A DNA stretch of 64,000 nucleotides from Neobacillus bataviensis LMG 21833 (GCF_000307875.1 NZ_AJLS01000126.1:1-64000), one strand, 5' to 3'; shown: positions 8,343 to 17,739, counted from the first letter of the stretch. Numbers and translations are program-made. Notes: generated by a model not told the origin, from the letters alone.

Positions 8343-9311
8343 TTGAATTTTCCACAACTAAAAATTGGTCATATGATACCAAAAGTTCCGATTTTGCAAG
8401 GCGGAATGGGTGTAGGTATTTCTCTTAGTAAACTAGCATCAGCAGTCGCAAATGCCGGCGGGATCGGGATTATTTCCGGTACTGGTATTTCAGTTGACGA
8501 TATGCGCTCACATATTAGACGGGCTAAAGAACGTGTCAAAAAAAATGCAGGCTATATTGGCGTAAATGTACTTTTTGCCATGAATGACTTTGCTGAGAAA
8601 ATGAAAGCCGCCCTCGAAGAAAAGGTTGATTTTATCATCTCAGGTGCTGGAATTTCACGGGACATGTATGCATGGGGGAAACAAGCAGGAATTCCGGTTA
8701 TCTCGATCGTCTCATCTGCTAAATTAGCCAGGATTTCTGAACGGCTTGGCGCTGCGGCAGTTGTAGTTGAAGGCTTTGAAGCAGGCGGACATCTTGGGAC
8801 GGACCGTCCAATGTTCGATATCCTTCCCGAGGTTGTTGAAGCAGTTTCTATCCCTGTTATTGCAGCCGGAGGAATCATGACAGGCGCTGATATTGCCAAA
8901 GCACTTGCTATGGGAGCCGCTGGCGTGCAAATGGGGACCCGGTTTGTAGCAAGCGTAGAATGTGACGCCCCATTAGCCTTTAAACAAAAATATGTAAATG
9001 CCGATATAGATGATCTGGTTTTGGTTAAAACCACCGTCGGCTTACAAGGAAGGGCTATCAAGAATAACTTTACAAATTTAATTACCGGCCCGGAAAAATT
9101 GAAAATAGCCAAATGCCATGATTGTTTAAAAAATTGTTCCTACCGGTTTTGTACTCTTGATTCCCTGCTTACATCTGTTAATGGCGATGTTGAAAATGGG
9201 CTCGTTTTCGCCGGTGCCAGGGTAGCCGAAATCAAGGAAATACTACCAGTCCAAACCATTATCGACAATCTATCAAATGAGTATCGCGATTCTTCATTGT
9301 CTATATTGTAA
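8343..9311 (+). CDS. NAD(P)H-dependent flavin oxidoreductase (nitronate monooxygenase/FabK-like)
   Basis: A TIM-barrel FMN enzyme of about 322 residues. Visible motifs are PILQGGMGVGIS near the N-terminus, the phosphate-binding IPVIAAGGIMTG and GAAGVQMGTRF, and the H-containing EAGGHLGTDR loop typical of nitronate monooxygenase/FabK relatives. Unlike those enzymes it ends with a cysteine-rich segment CHDCLKNCSYRFC that might bind a metal or cluster. TTG at 8343 is preferred, with AGGGGT 6 nt upstream; an upstream TTG at 8325 lacks spacing. It is a single gene with a terminator. The real substrate is unknown. Confidence 0.8.
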   Translation: MNFPQLKIGHMIPKVPILQGGMGVGISLSKLASAVANAGGIGIISGTGISVDDMRSHIRRAKERVKKNAGYIGVNVLFAMNDFAEKMKAALEEKVDFIISGAGISRDMYAWGKQAGIPVISIVSSAKLARISERLGAAAVVVEGFEAGGHLGTDRPMFDILPEVVEAVSIPVIAAGGIMTGADIAKALAMGAAGVQMGTRFVASVECDAPLAFKQKYVNADIDDLVLVKTTVGLQGRAIKNNFTNLITGPEKLKIAKCHDCLKNCSYRFCTLDSLLTSVNGDVENGLVFAGARVAEIKEILPVQTIIDNLSNEYRDSSLSIL

Positions 9312-9319
9312 AAACATTA

Positions 9320-9347
9320 AAAGCCAACCGTGCACTGGTTGGCTTTT
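9320..9347. terminator. Intrinsic terminator between convergent genes
   Basis: The stem AAAAGCCAACC / GGTTGGCTTTT with a 7-nt loop serves the flavin oxidoreductase and possibly the convergent M50 gene. Confidence 0.85.
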
Positions 9348-9353
9348 GCTCGT

Positions 9354-10034
9354 TCATTTCGCTAATCGATAATACCCTCTTTTTAACCCAAAATAACAAA
9401 ACCATAGTGCTTGCATAAAAAAGAATAATCCCCAGATAAACGCCGGAAGGATGGTTAATTGAGCAAGATTGGCCGCATCCCCTGCTGCTTGTGGCTGAAC
9501 AACGCTAATATAAAGGATTTCATATGCACTTTGAACCGAATCAACTAATAAAATCGAAGCAATCATGAGTAAGAGGTGATCTCTTACTTTTTGACTCCCT
9601 TTGATAAGTAAGAAGAGGAAAGCCGCTGCAAATGAACAGAGCCAAAAGATCCCATATGGATTGCGTACCCAAAAGATTAGATTTAGGAAAATAAACGCTA
9701 ACAAAATATCAATTAAAAGCGTTCCCTTTTTCCTCCCTATTAGTAAAAAGGAAAGAAACGCCATAAATGAAGCAAATGTATAGCCTGCAAGGCTAGTGAA
9801 GAAGCTGCCTACCCACGTTGACTGACGGCTGATGGTTGCCCCTTCAGAATTCATAAATAAAGAAATCGTTTCAACATTCCCGCCGAGAAGGGCAATCAAT
9901 GCATGGCCGGATTCATGGAATAATGTATTGACTACCTTTACATAATTCCCAAGGATTGGCACATGAATCAATAAAAACGCTAACACGAGGAAAAGAAAAA
10001 ACTTCGCACTGAATTTGTCCCGAACAAAGCTCAA
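9354..10034 (-). CDS. M50-family membrane metalloprotease-like protein
   Basis: A 226-residue membrane protein with about six hydrophobic segments. HESGHALIALLGG supplies the HExxH zinc-binding motif next to a membrane segment, as in M50B (site-2-protease-like) proteins of Bacillus. The third zinc ligand is not obvious. It begins with TTG at 10034, with GAGGAGA 7 nt upstream. It is a single gene. Substrate is unknown; many such short M50 proteins are uncharacterised. Confidence 0.75.
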   Translation of the reverse strand: MSFVRDKFSAKFFLFLVLAFLLIHVPILGNYVKVVNTLFHESGHALIALLGGNVETISLFMNSEGATISRQSTWVGSFFTSLAGYTFASFMAFLSFLLIGRKKGTLLIDILLAFIFLNLIFWVRNPYGIFWLCSFAAAFLFLLIKGSQKVRDHLLLMIASILLVDSVQSAYEILYISVVQPQAAGDAANLAQLTILPAFIWGLFFFMQALWFCYFGLKRGYYRLAK

Positions 10035-10179
10035 AATGAATTCTCCTCTTTTGTAAAAACTTTTTTATACCTTTATTCTACCATTTTCCATGAATAATTT
10101 TGCAAACTTTCACTCTTTAAACACAAAGAAGCTAGCATCACTTGGAATACCAGCTTTCTATCTTGTAACCATTTGTTTT

Positions 10180-10572
10180 CTATTTTTCTTTGTTTCCTTG
10201 TGTAAAGGTTAGCAGGCAGAAAAACACAAAACTTAATAAGAGGATTGCGCCGCCACCGATATAAATTGCGGTTTCGACTGCTTCCGGAAGAAATGCAGGT
10301 TTAAAGTTATATAATGCCATCCCCGCGGTTAATCCAACGGCACCCACGATGGCCGAATACACATGAAGCCCTGCTAAAATACGACTTTTCGGTTGAAATA
10401 CTTTGTAATATACAGCCCAAGCAAATAACGTAAGCCAGCCGACCACTAAAATATGCGCATGAATGGGACGAAGGGCATATGAGCCAGAACCGGCCATGTG
10501 CCCGCCAAGCCCTGCTCCAATCAAACCAAAGATGGCTGCAACTTTTAATAAAAGATTACTATATTTATTCAT
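10180..10572 (-). CDS. Four-helix membrane protein resembling part of heme-copper oxidase subunit I
   Basis: About 130 residues with four hydrophobic helices. The segment RPIHAHILVVGWL resembles the helix of heme-copper oxidase subunit I that carries a heme-ligating histidine, and similar short proteins are sometimes annotated as oxidase-like. It lacks the other histidines needed for a catalytic unit. ATG at 10572 follows GAAGGTG by 8 nt. The gene lies 72 bp downstream of the histidine kinase gene in the same direction and may be cotranscribed. A role in heme or electron-transfer assembly is speculative. Confidence 0.6.
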   Translation of the reverse strand: MNKYSNLLLKVAAIFGLIGAGLGGHMAGSGSYALRPIHAHILVVGWLTLFAWAVYYKVFQPKSRILAGLHVYSAIVGAVGLTAGMALYNFKPAFLPEAVETAIYIGGGAILLLSFVFFCLLTFTQGNKEK

Positions 10573-10644
10573 ATGTGATTCACCTTCTTCGTTCACTTCG
10601 TAATGAGAATACGGTACAAATATGAACGGAATGTGAACAACGGG

Positions 10645-12030
10645 TTACATTTTGGGGAGAATCACCGTAAACGTCGTTCCTTTGCCTTTTTGACTTGATA
10701 CGTCCACTTTCCCATGATGCATATCCACAATGGACTTGACGATGGATAGCCCTAGTCCCGTTCCTTCCACTGAACGATCTCGAGACGGATCCGCCCGATA
10801 AAAGCGGTCAAATATTCTTTCCGCTTCCTTTGCATCCAAACCTACTCCAGTATCCTTCACAATCACTTCAATAGCTGATTTTGTTTTAGCCAATTCAATA
10901 TCAATGGTTCCATTCTCCTGATTATATTTAATCGCATTCGTGATTAGGTTTTCCCACACAGAAAATAACAAGGAAGGATCTCCCTTTATCACAGCATCCG
11001 GGAGCGTATAACTCATCATAATCCCTTTATCCAGGATACTCCATTGGTATTGATGGATGACACTTTTTAATTGGCCAGCGATGTCAACAGTGCTCATTTC
11101 CATTAAATCCTTCTTGCTCTCAATCGATGAAAGCAATAAAAGCTGTTTTGTCATCTTGGAAAGCCGGTTCACTTCTGAATGGATCACTTGAATATACTGT
11201 TGTTTTTCCTGCTCACTTTTCCCGTTATTTTCAAGCAAATTCAGATATCCTTTTATATTGGTTAGCGGAGATTGAATATCATGAGTAATATTTGAGATTA
11301 ATTCCTTCCGCAGCGTATCAACCTTCGCAAGTTTTTGGGCCATGGTCGTAAAGCTGGCAGCTAAATGACCGATTTCATCTTTTCGATCAATATCCAACAA
11401 AATAGAAAAATTACCTTCCGCAATTTCCGTTGTTGCCTGGTTCAACTTTCTAATCGGCATCACCAAATATTTAGTACTAATTAATACTAGAAGAATGCTT
11501 AGTAAAATCGAAATAATCAATAGCCAACCAAACAGAATATGCATCTCATTAAACATAAGTTTAATATCCGGTCTGATAAATAAGGCATAGTTTCTTCCCT
11601 GGTATTTTAAGGGAACACCGACTGAATTTTTTAATTCATTTGCAAAAAAGCCGGTAACAAACGTCTTATGTGGAAATTGGCTGACACCGTGATATACATC
11701 ACCGTGCAGTACATTTGCGGAAATGGCTTCCGGCAAATCCTTTACTCTAAAACTTGAGCCAAAATACTGCTTGTCCCCCTCCTGGCTAACCAAAAGAATT
11801 TGATATCCGATGGCCCCAATATGGTCAAAATAGTCCTCTAAACTTATTAGAGGATGTTTACTGGCAAAGTACGAAATCTCAAAAGCAAAATTTGTGATTT
11901 TCGCATCATTTTGCTGTTTTAGCTTCACTTGATAATAAATGTTAGAAAGGAGAAATGAAAAAATGCCGCTAAAAATCATAATCATAATCGTGATAAAAGC
12001 AAATTTACTGTACAGCGATTTCATTTTCAT
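10645..12030 (-). CDS. Sensor histidine kinase (HAMP, HisKA, HATPase)
   Basis: The 461-residue kinase has two membrane helices (about residues 10-32 and 165-185) bracketing an extracytoplasmic sensor of about 130 residues, then HAMP, the H-box SNITHDIQSPLTNIKG, an N-box (NLITNAIKYNQ) and G-boxes (DTGVGL, GTGLGLSIV). It would autophosphorylate on the H-box histidine and pass phosphate to the adjacent response regulator. ATG at 12030 is preferred (GGAGG 10 nt upstream); the TTG at 12039 touches the site. It starts 3 nt after the regulator stop, so the pair is translationally coupled. The signal is unknown. Confidence 0.9.
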   Translation of the reverse strand: MKMKSLYSKFAFITIMIMIFSGIFSFLLSNIYYQVKLKQQNDAKITNFAFEISYFASKHPLISLEDYFDHIGAIGYQILLVSQEGDKQYFGSSFRVKDLPEAISANVLHGDVYHGVSQFPHKTFVTGFFANELKNSVGVPLKYQGRNYALFIRPDIKLMFNEMHILFGWLLIISILLSILLVLISTKYLVMPIRKLNQATTEIAEGNFSILLDIDRKDEIGHLAASFTTMAQKLAKVDTLRKELISNITHDIQSPLTNIKGYLNLLENNGKSEQEKQQYIQVIHSEVNRLSKMTKQLLLLSSIESKKDLMEMSTVDIAGQLKSVIHQYQWSILDKGIMMSYTLPDAVIKGDPSLLFSVWENLITNAIKYNQENGTIDIELAKTKSAIEVIVKDTGVGLDAKEAERIFDRFYRADPSRDRSVEGTGLGLSIVKSIVDMHHGKVDVSSQKGKGTTFTVILPKM

Positions 12031-12032
12031 TT

Positions 12033-12704
12033 TTAGCAAACCTCCAAGGAATAGCCTACCCCTCTGATGGTCTTAATGGAAAAATCATCAGCAATGCCCG
12101 TAAACCGTTCGCGTAATCGTTTAATATGGACATCTACCGTTCTTTCATCCCCTTCAAAATCAAGACCCCAAATTTTTTCTATGAGGTGCCCGCGGCTAAA
12201 CACCTGGTTTGGATGTGTCGCAAGAAAAGTTAACAATTCAAATTCCTTTAAGGGTAACATAAAGGTTTTGTTGTTGATTTTTACCTCATAGCTCTTTTTA
12301 TTTATGTATAAAGATCCCAAATTGAGATTTGCCTCACTGGCATTACCATATCTTCTTAGCAGTGCATTTACACGAAAAATTAATTCTTTCGGCTCAAAAG
12401 GTTTGATTAAATAATCATCCGTCCCTGAATCGAATCCCTTTTCCTTATCTTCTATTTGGCTTTTGGCCGTTAATAAAATAATCGGCAGATCATACATTTT
12501 GCGGATTTCCGCTGTTAATTGATATCCGTCCATCACTGGCATCATGACATCCACAACCGCTAAATCACAGAGCTCTGTTTTTAAAATCTCAAGTGCTGAC
12601 AAACCATTTTCGGCAGCCATAACCTTGTGGCCTTCCTTCATCAATATCCCTTTTACTAAACTGCGAATATATTCATCATCATCAACGATCAATATAGTTT
12701 TCAC
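12033..12704 (-). CDS. OmpR/PhoB-family response regulator
   Basis: The 223-residue protein has a receiver domain (acidic pocket DDDE, phosphoacceptor D in VDVMMPVMDG, conserved K in LIKPF) and a C-terminal winged helix with DERTVDVHIKRLRERF and the closing TIRGVGY motif. It starts at GTG 12704 with AGGAG about 9 nt upstream. It precedes its kinase in the same operon. Targets are unknown; the neighbouring divergent OpuF importer and the small membrane gene downstream are candidates by position only. Confidence 0.9.
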   Translation of the reverse strand: MKTILIVDDDEYIRSLVKGILMKEGHKVMAAENGLSALEILKTELCDLAVVDVMMPVMDGYQLTAEIRKMYDLPIILLTAKSQIEDKEKGFDSGTDDYLIKPFEPKELIFRVNALLRRYGNASEANLNLGSLYINKKSYEVKINNKTFMLPLKEFELLTFLATHPNQVFSRGHLIEKIWGLDFEGDERTVDVHIKRLRERFTGIADDFSIKTIRGVGYSLEVC

Positions 12705-12801
12705 GCTTGCACGCTCCTATTTTTTTCTCCCTCCATTGTACTTAAAGGATAGGCATTTTGAAAGAATAGATCATCATCTATTTGCCCAACCATTCGACAA
12801 A

Positions 12802-12850
12802 GTAACAACTTGTGTGTTAACATTGGGTTGTTACTAATCGAACACAAGTT
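12802..12850. promoter_or_regulatory. Overlapping inverted repeats upstream of the OpuF operon
   Basis: Two perfect inverted repeats interlock in the 70 bp before the opuFA start: GTAACAAC (12802-12809) with GTTGTTAC (12827-12834), and AACTTGTGT (12807-12815) with ACACAAGTT (12842-12850). The first two arms overlap. They lie where a repressor would block the operon's promoter. The regulator is not shown; GbsR-like repressors and BusR are known families for such importers. Confidence 0.55.
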
Positions 12851-12869
12851 ATTACAAGGGGGAATGAAC

Positions 12870-13994
12870 TTGATAGAATTTAAAGATATTGTTAAAAAAT
12901 ATCGAACAAAATCCATTATTAATCCTTTTTCATTAAAAATCGATGCCGGCCAGTTAGTTGTCTTTATTGGACCAAGCGGCTGCGGAAAAACAACATTGCT
13001 AAAAATGATAAATAAACTTATCCAGCCAACATCGGGGAAGATCTTTGTGAATGGGACAGATATTTCCGCAATGAATCCGATTGAGCTTCGCAGAAATATT
13101 GGCTACGTAATTCAAAATACTGGATTGTTTCCACATATGTCGATTAAAGAAAACCTGGAATTAATCCCAAAACTTAAGGGTGAAGATCCTGCCCAGATTG
13201 AGAAAAAAACAAACGATTTACTAGAAATGGTCGGACTAGACCCTAAGGAATACTTAAACAGGTTTCCAAAGGAATTAAGCGGCGGACAGCAGCAAAGAGT
13301 AGGCGTAGCAAGGGCCTTCTCCACGGACTCCGATATTATCTTAATGGATGAACCCTTCAGTGCACTAGACCCTGTAACAAGAAGTTCACTTCAAGATGAA
13401 TTATTCCAAATGCAAAAGGAATTAAATAAGACGATTGTCTTTGTCACCCATGACATGGATGAAGCTATTAAAATAGCAGATAAGATTTGTATATTAAAAG
13501 ATGGAGATATTCTTCAATTCGACACACCCGAAAATATCCTTAAAAATCCGGCAAATGATTTTGTTGAGGGCTTTATTGGAAAAAGAAGGGTTTGGAATAA
13601 TCCGGAATTAATGCTGGCAGAGGATATTATGATTCCACAGCCTGTAAAAATAACCGCCATGCGCACCGTATTACAAGCCATTGAAATTATGAAAGACAAT
13701 AAGGTGGATAGTTTAATGGTAACAGATAAGCAAAATGTACTGAAAGGACTTGTCACATTAAAAAGTATCCAATTGCTCAACCGAAACACGCCAATAGAAA
13801 TGATAATGGAGCAAAATGTACTCTCTGTTTCACAGGATGCCAATTTAATTTCCGTGTTAGCAACTATGAATGAGCACAAAATCGGTTACCTTCCTGTGGT
13901 AAACAGTGCAAAGCAATTAACAGGACTCATTACTCGCAGCAGCATTTTATCGGCCTTGAGCAGCCAATTAATTGATCTGGAGGTGGCGTTTTAA
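12870..13994 (+). CDS. opuFA: Compatible-solute ABC transporter ATPase with CBS domains (OpuFA/OpuCA-like)
   Basis: About 374 residues. The ATPase part has Walker A GPSGCGKTT, the LSGGQQQR signature and Walker B ILMDEPFSALDP; the C-terminal 120 residues form two CBS repeats (AEDIMIPQPVKI and NEHKIGYLPVVN), as in OpuCA/OpuBA, where CBS domains bind c-di-AMP or sense ionic strength. It energises uptake of glycine betaine-type solutes. TTG at 12870 has AAGGGGG 7 nt upstream, which fits better than the ATG at 12864. It overlaps the next gene by one base (TAATG), so the two form an operon. Confidence 0.9.
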   Translation: MIEFKDIVKKYRTKSIINPFSLKIDAGQLVVFIGPSGCGKTTLLKMINKLIQPTSGKIFVNGTDISAMNPIELRRNIGYVIQNTGLFPHMSIKENLELIPKLKGEDPAQIEKKTNDLLEMVGLDPKEYLNRFPKELSGGQQQRVGVARAFSTDSDIILMDEPFSALDPVTRSSLQDELFQMQKELNKTIVFVTHDMDEAIKIADKICILKDGDILQFDTPENILKNPANDFVEGFIGKRRVWNNPELMLAEDIMIPQPVKITAMRTVLQAIEIMKDNKVDSLMVTDKQNVLKGLVTLKSIQLLNRNTPIEMIMEQNVLSVSQDANLISVLATMNEHKIGYLPVVNSAKQLTGLITRSSILSALSSQLIDLEVAF

Positions 13995-15550
13995 TGGGTG
14001 GATTTTGGAATTATCTAACAGCAAACTATCAGCAAATATTCGATTTACTGGGTGAGCATTTATATTTAAGTATCGTTTCAGTATTAATTGCCATTATTAT
14101 TGGAGTTCCTTTAGGGATCTTAATTTCAAACGAACCAAAGCTTTCCAAACCGATTATTGGGACAACGAACGTTATTCAAGCCGTACCAAGCTTGGCATTA
14201 CTTGGCTTCCTCATCCCATTCATAGGAATTGGCAGTGCGCCGGCAATTGTAATGGTCGTTCTTTATTCACTTCTCCCAATCGTCAAGAACACGTATACCG
14301 GTTTGACGAATATTGACGGGGACATTCTGGAAGCCGCCAAAGGCATCGGTCTGACAAAGAGTCAAACCATGAGAAAGGTTCAGCTGCCGCTAGCCTTCCC
14401 GATGATTATGGCGGGTATCAGAATTTCAGCGGTAACAGCAGTCGGGTTGATGACTATTGCTGCTTTCGTTGGAGCTGGCGGTCTTGGTTACCTAGTTTTC
14501 TCAGGTGTGCAAACTGTTGATAACCATATGATCTTAGCTGGAGCAATTCCGGCCTGTATCTTAGCTCTTCTCATTGACTTTGCAGTTGGAAAACTTGAAA
14601 CATCTCTTTCTTATACAAGTAAACAAAAAACGGCATCGAAGTCTGGAAAGAAAACAAAAAGATGGATGATTGCACTTGCCTCCCTTATTATCGTGATCGC
14701 AGGTGGGTTCAAGGTTTATTCCATTGCCAGTGCCGAAGATAAAGTTATCATTGGCTCGAAGAACTTTAGTGAATCGATGATATTAGGAAACATGCTAGCC
14801 GATTTAATTGAAAACAAAACGGATCTTCAGGTAGAAAGAAAACTTAATCTCGGTGGTACACAGGTTGCCTTTAGTGCCGTAAATAGTGGTGATATTGATC
14901 TATATGTCGAATATACGGGAACCGGTTTAGTAAACATTTTAAAACAGCCGCCTGAGAGCGATCCTGACAAGGTCTACACTTATGTACAAAAAGAATTCAA
15001 ACAAAAATATGGACTTGAAATGTTAAAGCCGATTGGATTTAATAATACCTACGCTTTAGCAGTTCGCCAAGACACAGCAAAAGAATATGGTTTAGAAACG
15101 ATTTCCGATTTAGCTAAAGTAAGTGGAAATTTAATTATGGGACCAACCATTGAATTTCCAAACCGAGAAGATGGATTAATCGGGCTTTCTAAAACCTATA
15201 ATCTAGAATTCAAGGATGTTAAAGCGGTTGATGGCGGATTGCGCTATACTGCTCTAGATAACCATAAGAGCGATGTAATCGATGCCTTTTCAACCGATGG
15301 ATTACTCGAAGCCTTTCATTTGAAGGTATTAAAGGATGATCAAAACTTTTTCCCACCGTATTATGCTGTACCACTCATTAAAGTGGAAACGTTAAAAGAA
15401 CATCCTGAGTTGAAAAAAGCCATCAATTCTTTAGCCGGTAAACTTACCGATGAAAAAATGCGTCAACTAAACTATAAAGTCGACAGTCTCAAGCAGTCCC
15501 CTGCAAAGGTGGCAAAAGACTTTTTAGAAAAAGAAGGATTACTTGATTAA
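13994..15550 (+). CDS. opuFB: Fused permease plus substrate-binding protein of a compatible-solute importer (OpuFB-like)
   Basis: The 518-residue protein joins an ABC permease (about residues 1-205, with the EAAKGIGLTKSQTM coupling loop) to a substrate-binding domain (about 240-518) starting after a basic linker and a further membrane helix. The binding domain opens with IIGSKNFSESMILGNML and contains YVEYTGTGL, both typical of OpuAC/OpuCC/ProX-type binding proteins. Fused two-gene systems like this are known as OpuF in Bacillus and BilE in Listeria. Together with the upstream ATPase it makes a complete importer. A terminator follows. Betaine, choline-type or other osmolytes are likely; the exact substrate cannot be read. 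Confidence 0.9.
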   Translation: MGGFWNYLTANYQQIFDLLGEHLYLSIVSVLIAIIIGVPLGILISNEPKLSKPIIGTTNVIQAVPSLALLGFLIPFIGIGSAPAIVMVVLYSLLPIVKNTYTGLTNIDGDILEAAKGIGLTKSQTMRKVQLPLAFPMIMAGIRISAVTAVGLMTIAAFVGAGGLGYLVFSGVQTVDNHMILAGAIPACILALLIDFAVGKLETSLSYTSKQKTASKSGKKTKRWMIALASLIIVIAGGFKVYSIASAEDKVIIGSKNFSESMILGNMLADLIENKTDLQVERKLNLGGTQVAFSAVNSGDIDLYVEYTGTGLVNILKQPPESDPDKVYTYVQKEFKQKYGLEMLKPIGFNNTYALAVRQDTAKEYGLETISDLAKVSGNLIMGPTIEFPNREDGLIGLSKTYNLEFKDVKAVDGGLRYTALDNHKSDVIDAFSTDGLLEAFHLKVLKDDQNFFPPYYAVPLIKVETLKEHPELKKAINSLAGKLTDEKMRQLNYKVDSLKQSPAKVAKDFLEKEGLLD

Positions 15551-15586
15551 GAAACAGGGTTATACCTTTCAATAACAGCCTTATTA

Positions 15587-15612
15587 TCCCCCATTTTTGG
15601 GGGTATTTTTTT
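15587..15612 (+). terminator. Intrinsic terminator of the OpuF operon
   Basis: The stem CCCCCA / TGGGGG is followed by a run of T residues. Confidence 0.8.
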
Positions 15613-15735
15613 ACAATTAACTTATAAGCGCATGGATTCAGAAAATCCTTTTAACTATATATGAACATTTTCATTAAAAAATAATAATTTATGTAGTATT
15701 AGTTCTAAAAATCCTATGTGACAGGGGAATCGAAA

Positions 15736-16197
15736 ATGGAGTATAAAAAGGGCGAGAAAGGTTTTATAGTAGAATTTAACGAGGCGGAGGAAACGAACTT
15801 AGAAAGGTTTATCGATACAATTAAAAACCACGATGAATTCAATGGTCTTTCTTCAAAGAGTGAATTTTTAGCATTAATCCTAAATGAAGGGGTTGCTGCT
15901 ATACAACTAAAAACAAATACCCTTACCGAAAATCAAAATGGGATTGAAAGTCTTAGCTCTTCAGATTTTCTAGAAGATCTTTTGGTTACACTTTTAAATG
16001 AAACCATGTCCTCATTGCAATCCAATCGTTTAAATGAGGAAAATAGCTCCCCATCCCTTGGAGAACTTTTAACTATACTGCCCGATATTAATTCCTTATA
16101 TGACAAGATGGATCCATTAGGAAATAATGATAAATCATTAACATTAAGTCCAAATAGTGATACAGAAGTATCACCTAAAAATACAACTACCCAATAA
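15736..16197 (+). CDS. Acidic hypothetical protein
   Basis: A 153-residue acidic, soluble product without cysteines, signal peptide or membrane segment. The first 60 residues (for example SKSEFLALILNEGVAAIQL) look helical and faintly recall ribbon-helix-helix-like folds, but no motif is decisive; the C-terminal third is rich in Ser, Asn and Pro and probably disordered. ATG at 15736 has AGGGG about 9 nt upstream; the GTG at 15718 has none. It is a single gene with its own terminator. Not recognised. Confidence 0.6.
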   Translation: MEYKKGEKGFIVEFNEAEETNLERFIDTIKNHDEFNGLSSKSEFLALILNEGVAAIQLKTNTLTENQNGIESLSSSDFLEDLLVTLLNETMSSLQSNRLNEENSSPSLGELLTILPDINSLYDKMDPLGNNDKSLTLSPNSDTEVSPKNTTTQ

Positions 16198-16234
16198 TAC
16201 GGGTTTTTTGAAAAGTATCAGTTGGGGTAACTAA

Positions 16235-16275
16235 AAAACGACTCTAAAAGTTCAAAATTTGAATTTAGAGTCGTT
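16235..16275. terminator. Intrinsic terminator between convergent genes
   Basis: The stem AAACGACTCTAAA / TTTAGAGTCGTTT lies at the shared 3' end of the hypothetical gene and the epimerase gene. Confidence 0.8.
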
Positions 16276-17177
16276 TATTTTATAAGTAAATCTTTTAATG
16301 CTGAGTGGAGTGTTGGGAACATGAATGTAAACCCATTTTCGCTTAACACTTTCGGAACAACATGTTGACCCTTAAGAACAAGACTACTTTTTCGTCCTAA
16401 TATTAATCTCATGACGAAAGTAGGAACAGGTAACCAATGTGGGCGATGTAAAACAGAACTAATTGTTTTACCAAAATACTCCATACGAACTGGAATGGGA
16501 GCTGTGACATTTACCGGTCCACGTAAATTGGAATTAGTAATGACAAATTCTATTGCTCGGACAACATCTACCATATGAACCCAAGAGACCCATTGTTCGC
16601 CGGTACCCACTTTACCACCAGCAAACAATCTATATGGCAGCACCATAAGTGGAAGTGCTCCACCTTCCATATCAAGCACAACACCCAATCTCATAAGCGC
16701 TGTTCGGGTTCCATATGTTTCTACTTGTTTAGCTTTGTTTTCCCAGTCATATACAGTCTGACCTAGAAAATCATTTGATGTTTCTAACGAATCTTCCGTA
16801 TATCTAGCATTTATTGACGCGGGATAAATGCCAATCGCACTGGCATTGATTAATACGGATGGTTTTATAGGTAATAGGGATATTATTCGTAATAATTCAT
16901 CTGTTGCTGCCATCCGGCTATTATAAATTTGTTTTTTATGGTTGGTATTCCATCTTCCATTATTTATTGAAACCCCTGCTAAATTAATAAAAACATCGGA
17001 ATCTCTAATTTCATTTTCAGGAGAAGTCCCTTCTTCAAGCCATTGTACATAATGAACATTGCCTGAATTCTTTTTTGCTTTCCTTGTTAAGATAATAATT
17101 TTATGGCCCGCCCTTATAAGGTAATCAGTCAATTTCTGTCCTATTAATCCCGAACCACCAGCAATAACAATCTTCAT
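16275..17177 (-). CDS. TIGR01777-family NAD(P)-dependent epimerase-like protein
   Basis: The 300-residue protein starts with the Rossmann motif VIAGGSGLIGQKLTDYL and contains NLAGVSINNGRWN and the C-terminal YFGKTISSVLHRPHW, which identify the TIGR01777 (YfhF-like) short-chain dehydrogenase/epimerase group. The C-terminal domain has the expected DUF1731-like FPTLHSALKDLL end. The length is typical. Its reaction is unknown; relatives in cyanobacteria and plants affect cell division. The start ATG at 17177 follows GGAGGGATG. It is 16 bp downstream of the HXXEE gene in the same direction, so the two are probably cotranscribed. Confidence 0.85.
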   Translation of the reverse strand: MKIVIAGGSGLIGQKLTDYLIRAGHKIIILTRKAKKNSGNVHYVQWLEEGTSPENEIRDSDVFINLAGVSINNGRWNTNHKKQIYNSRMAATDELLRIISLLPIKPSVLINASAIGIYPASINARYTEDSLETSNDFLGQTVYDWENKAKQVETYGTRTALMRLGVVLDMEGGALPLMVLPYRLFAGGKVGTGEQWVSWVHMVDVVRAIEFVITNSNLRGPVNVTAPIPVRMEYFGKTISSVLHRPHWLPVPTFVMRLILGRKSSLVLKGQHVVPKVLSENGFTFMFPTLHSALKDLLIK

Positions 17178-17193
17178 TCCATCCCTCCAATGC

Positions 17194-17739
17194 CTATCGA
17201 ATAAAATAACGGCCTAAAAGATTTCCAACTAGAAAAATCAGGATCAAGATCAGACTAACAGGGAGACTGGTGATTATCAAATGCCAGTCCATCTGCCCAT
17301 ATTTGGCTAAAAAATAATATGTAAGGAGGCTGTAAGGGATAAGGAGGAACAGTGAAGTTATGATGCCAGGCGTGTAGCCCCTGAACATGATGGTTTGAAC
17401 AATATGCATGAATGCCTGCAAAACAAATAAATTAAGAATGGCTGTAAATAAAAGAAAACCCCCTCCTTTAGTTGAAAAATGGGCGGTCATCACTGCAGTG
17501 AATGAGATAATCAGTAAAATCCATGTAGCCGAAACAGCAAGCTGGGCAGCTGTCGAACCTAGTTTCTCCCTCATTCTTAATGTTAGTTCGATGAAGTTAG
17601 TTTTCGGATATTTGTTTCTGTTTGCAGCCATGGAAGATTCAATGGTTATAATCTCTTCTAAGTCATGGAAAATAAAAATGATGGGAAACAACCAAATTAA
17701 TGTTTTAAGATCCAAAAATTGGTGGAGCGCCCCTAGCAT
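17194..17739 (-). CDS. HXXEE-domain membrane protein
   Basis: A membrane protein of about 181 residues with five hydrophobic segments. The motif FIFHDLEEIITIE near the N-terminus is the HxxEE signature, and a further HIVQ... segment follows in the fourth helix region; the family is conserved but uncharacterised. ATG at 17739 has AAAGGAGG about 10 nt upstream; an ATG at 17775 with AGGAGA 5 nt upstream is an alternative and would add 12 residues. It lies directly upstream of the epimerase gene and probably shares its transcript. Confidence 0.75.
   Translation of the reverse strand: MLGALHQFLDLKTLIWLFPIIFIFHDLEEIITIESSMAANRNKYPKTNFIELTLRMREKLGSTAAQLAVSATWILLIISFTAVMTAHFSTKGGGFLLFTAILNLFVLQAFMHIVQTIMFRGYTPGIITSLFLLIPYSLLTYYFLAKYGQMDWHLIITSLPVSLILILIFLVGNLLGRYFIR

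Noticed and set aside
8552..9112. Minus-strand 186-residue ORF opposite the flavin oxidoreductase
   Set aside because: Its composition is that of an antisense shadow; the plus strand has clear family motifs and a ribosome site.
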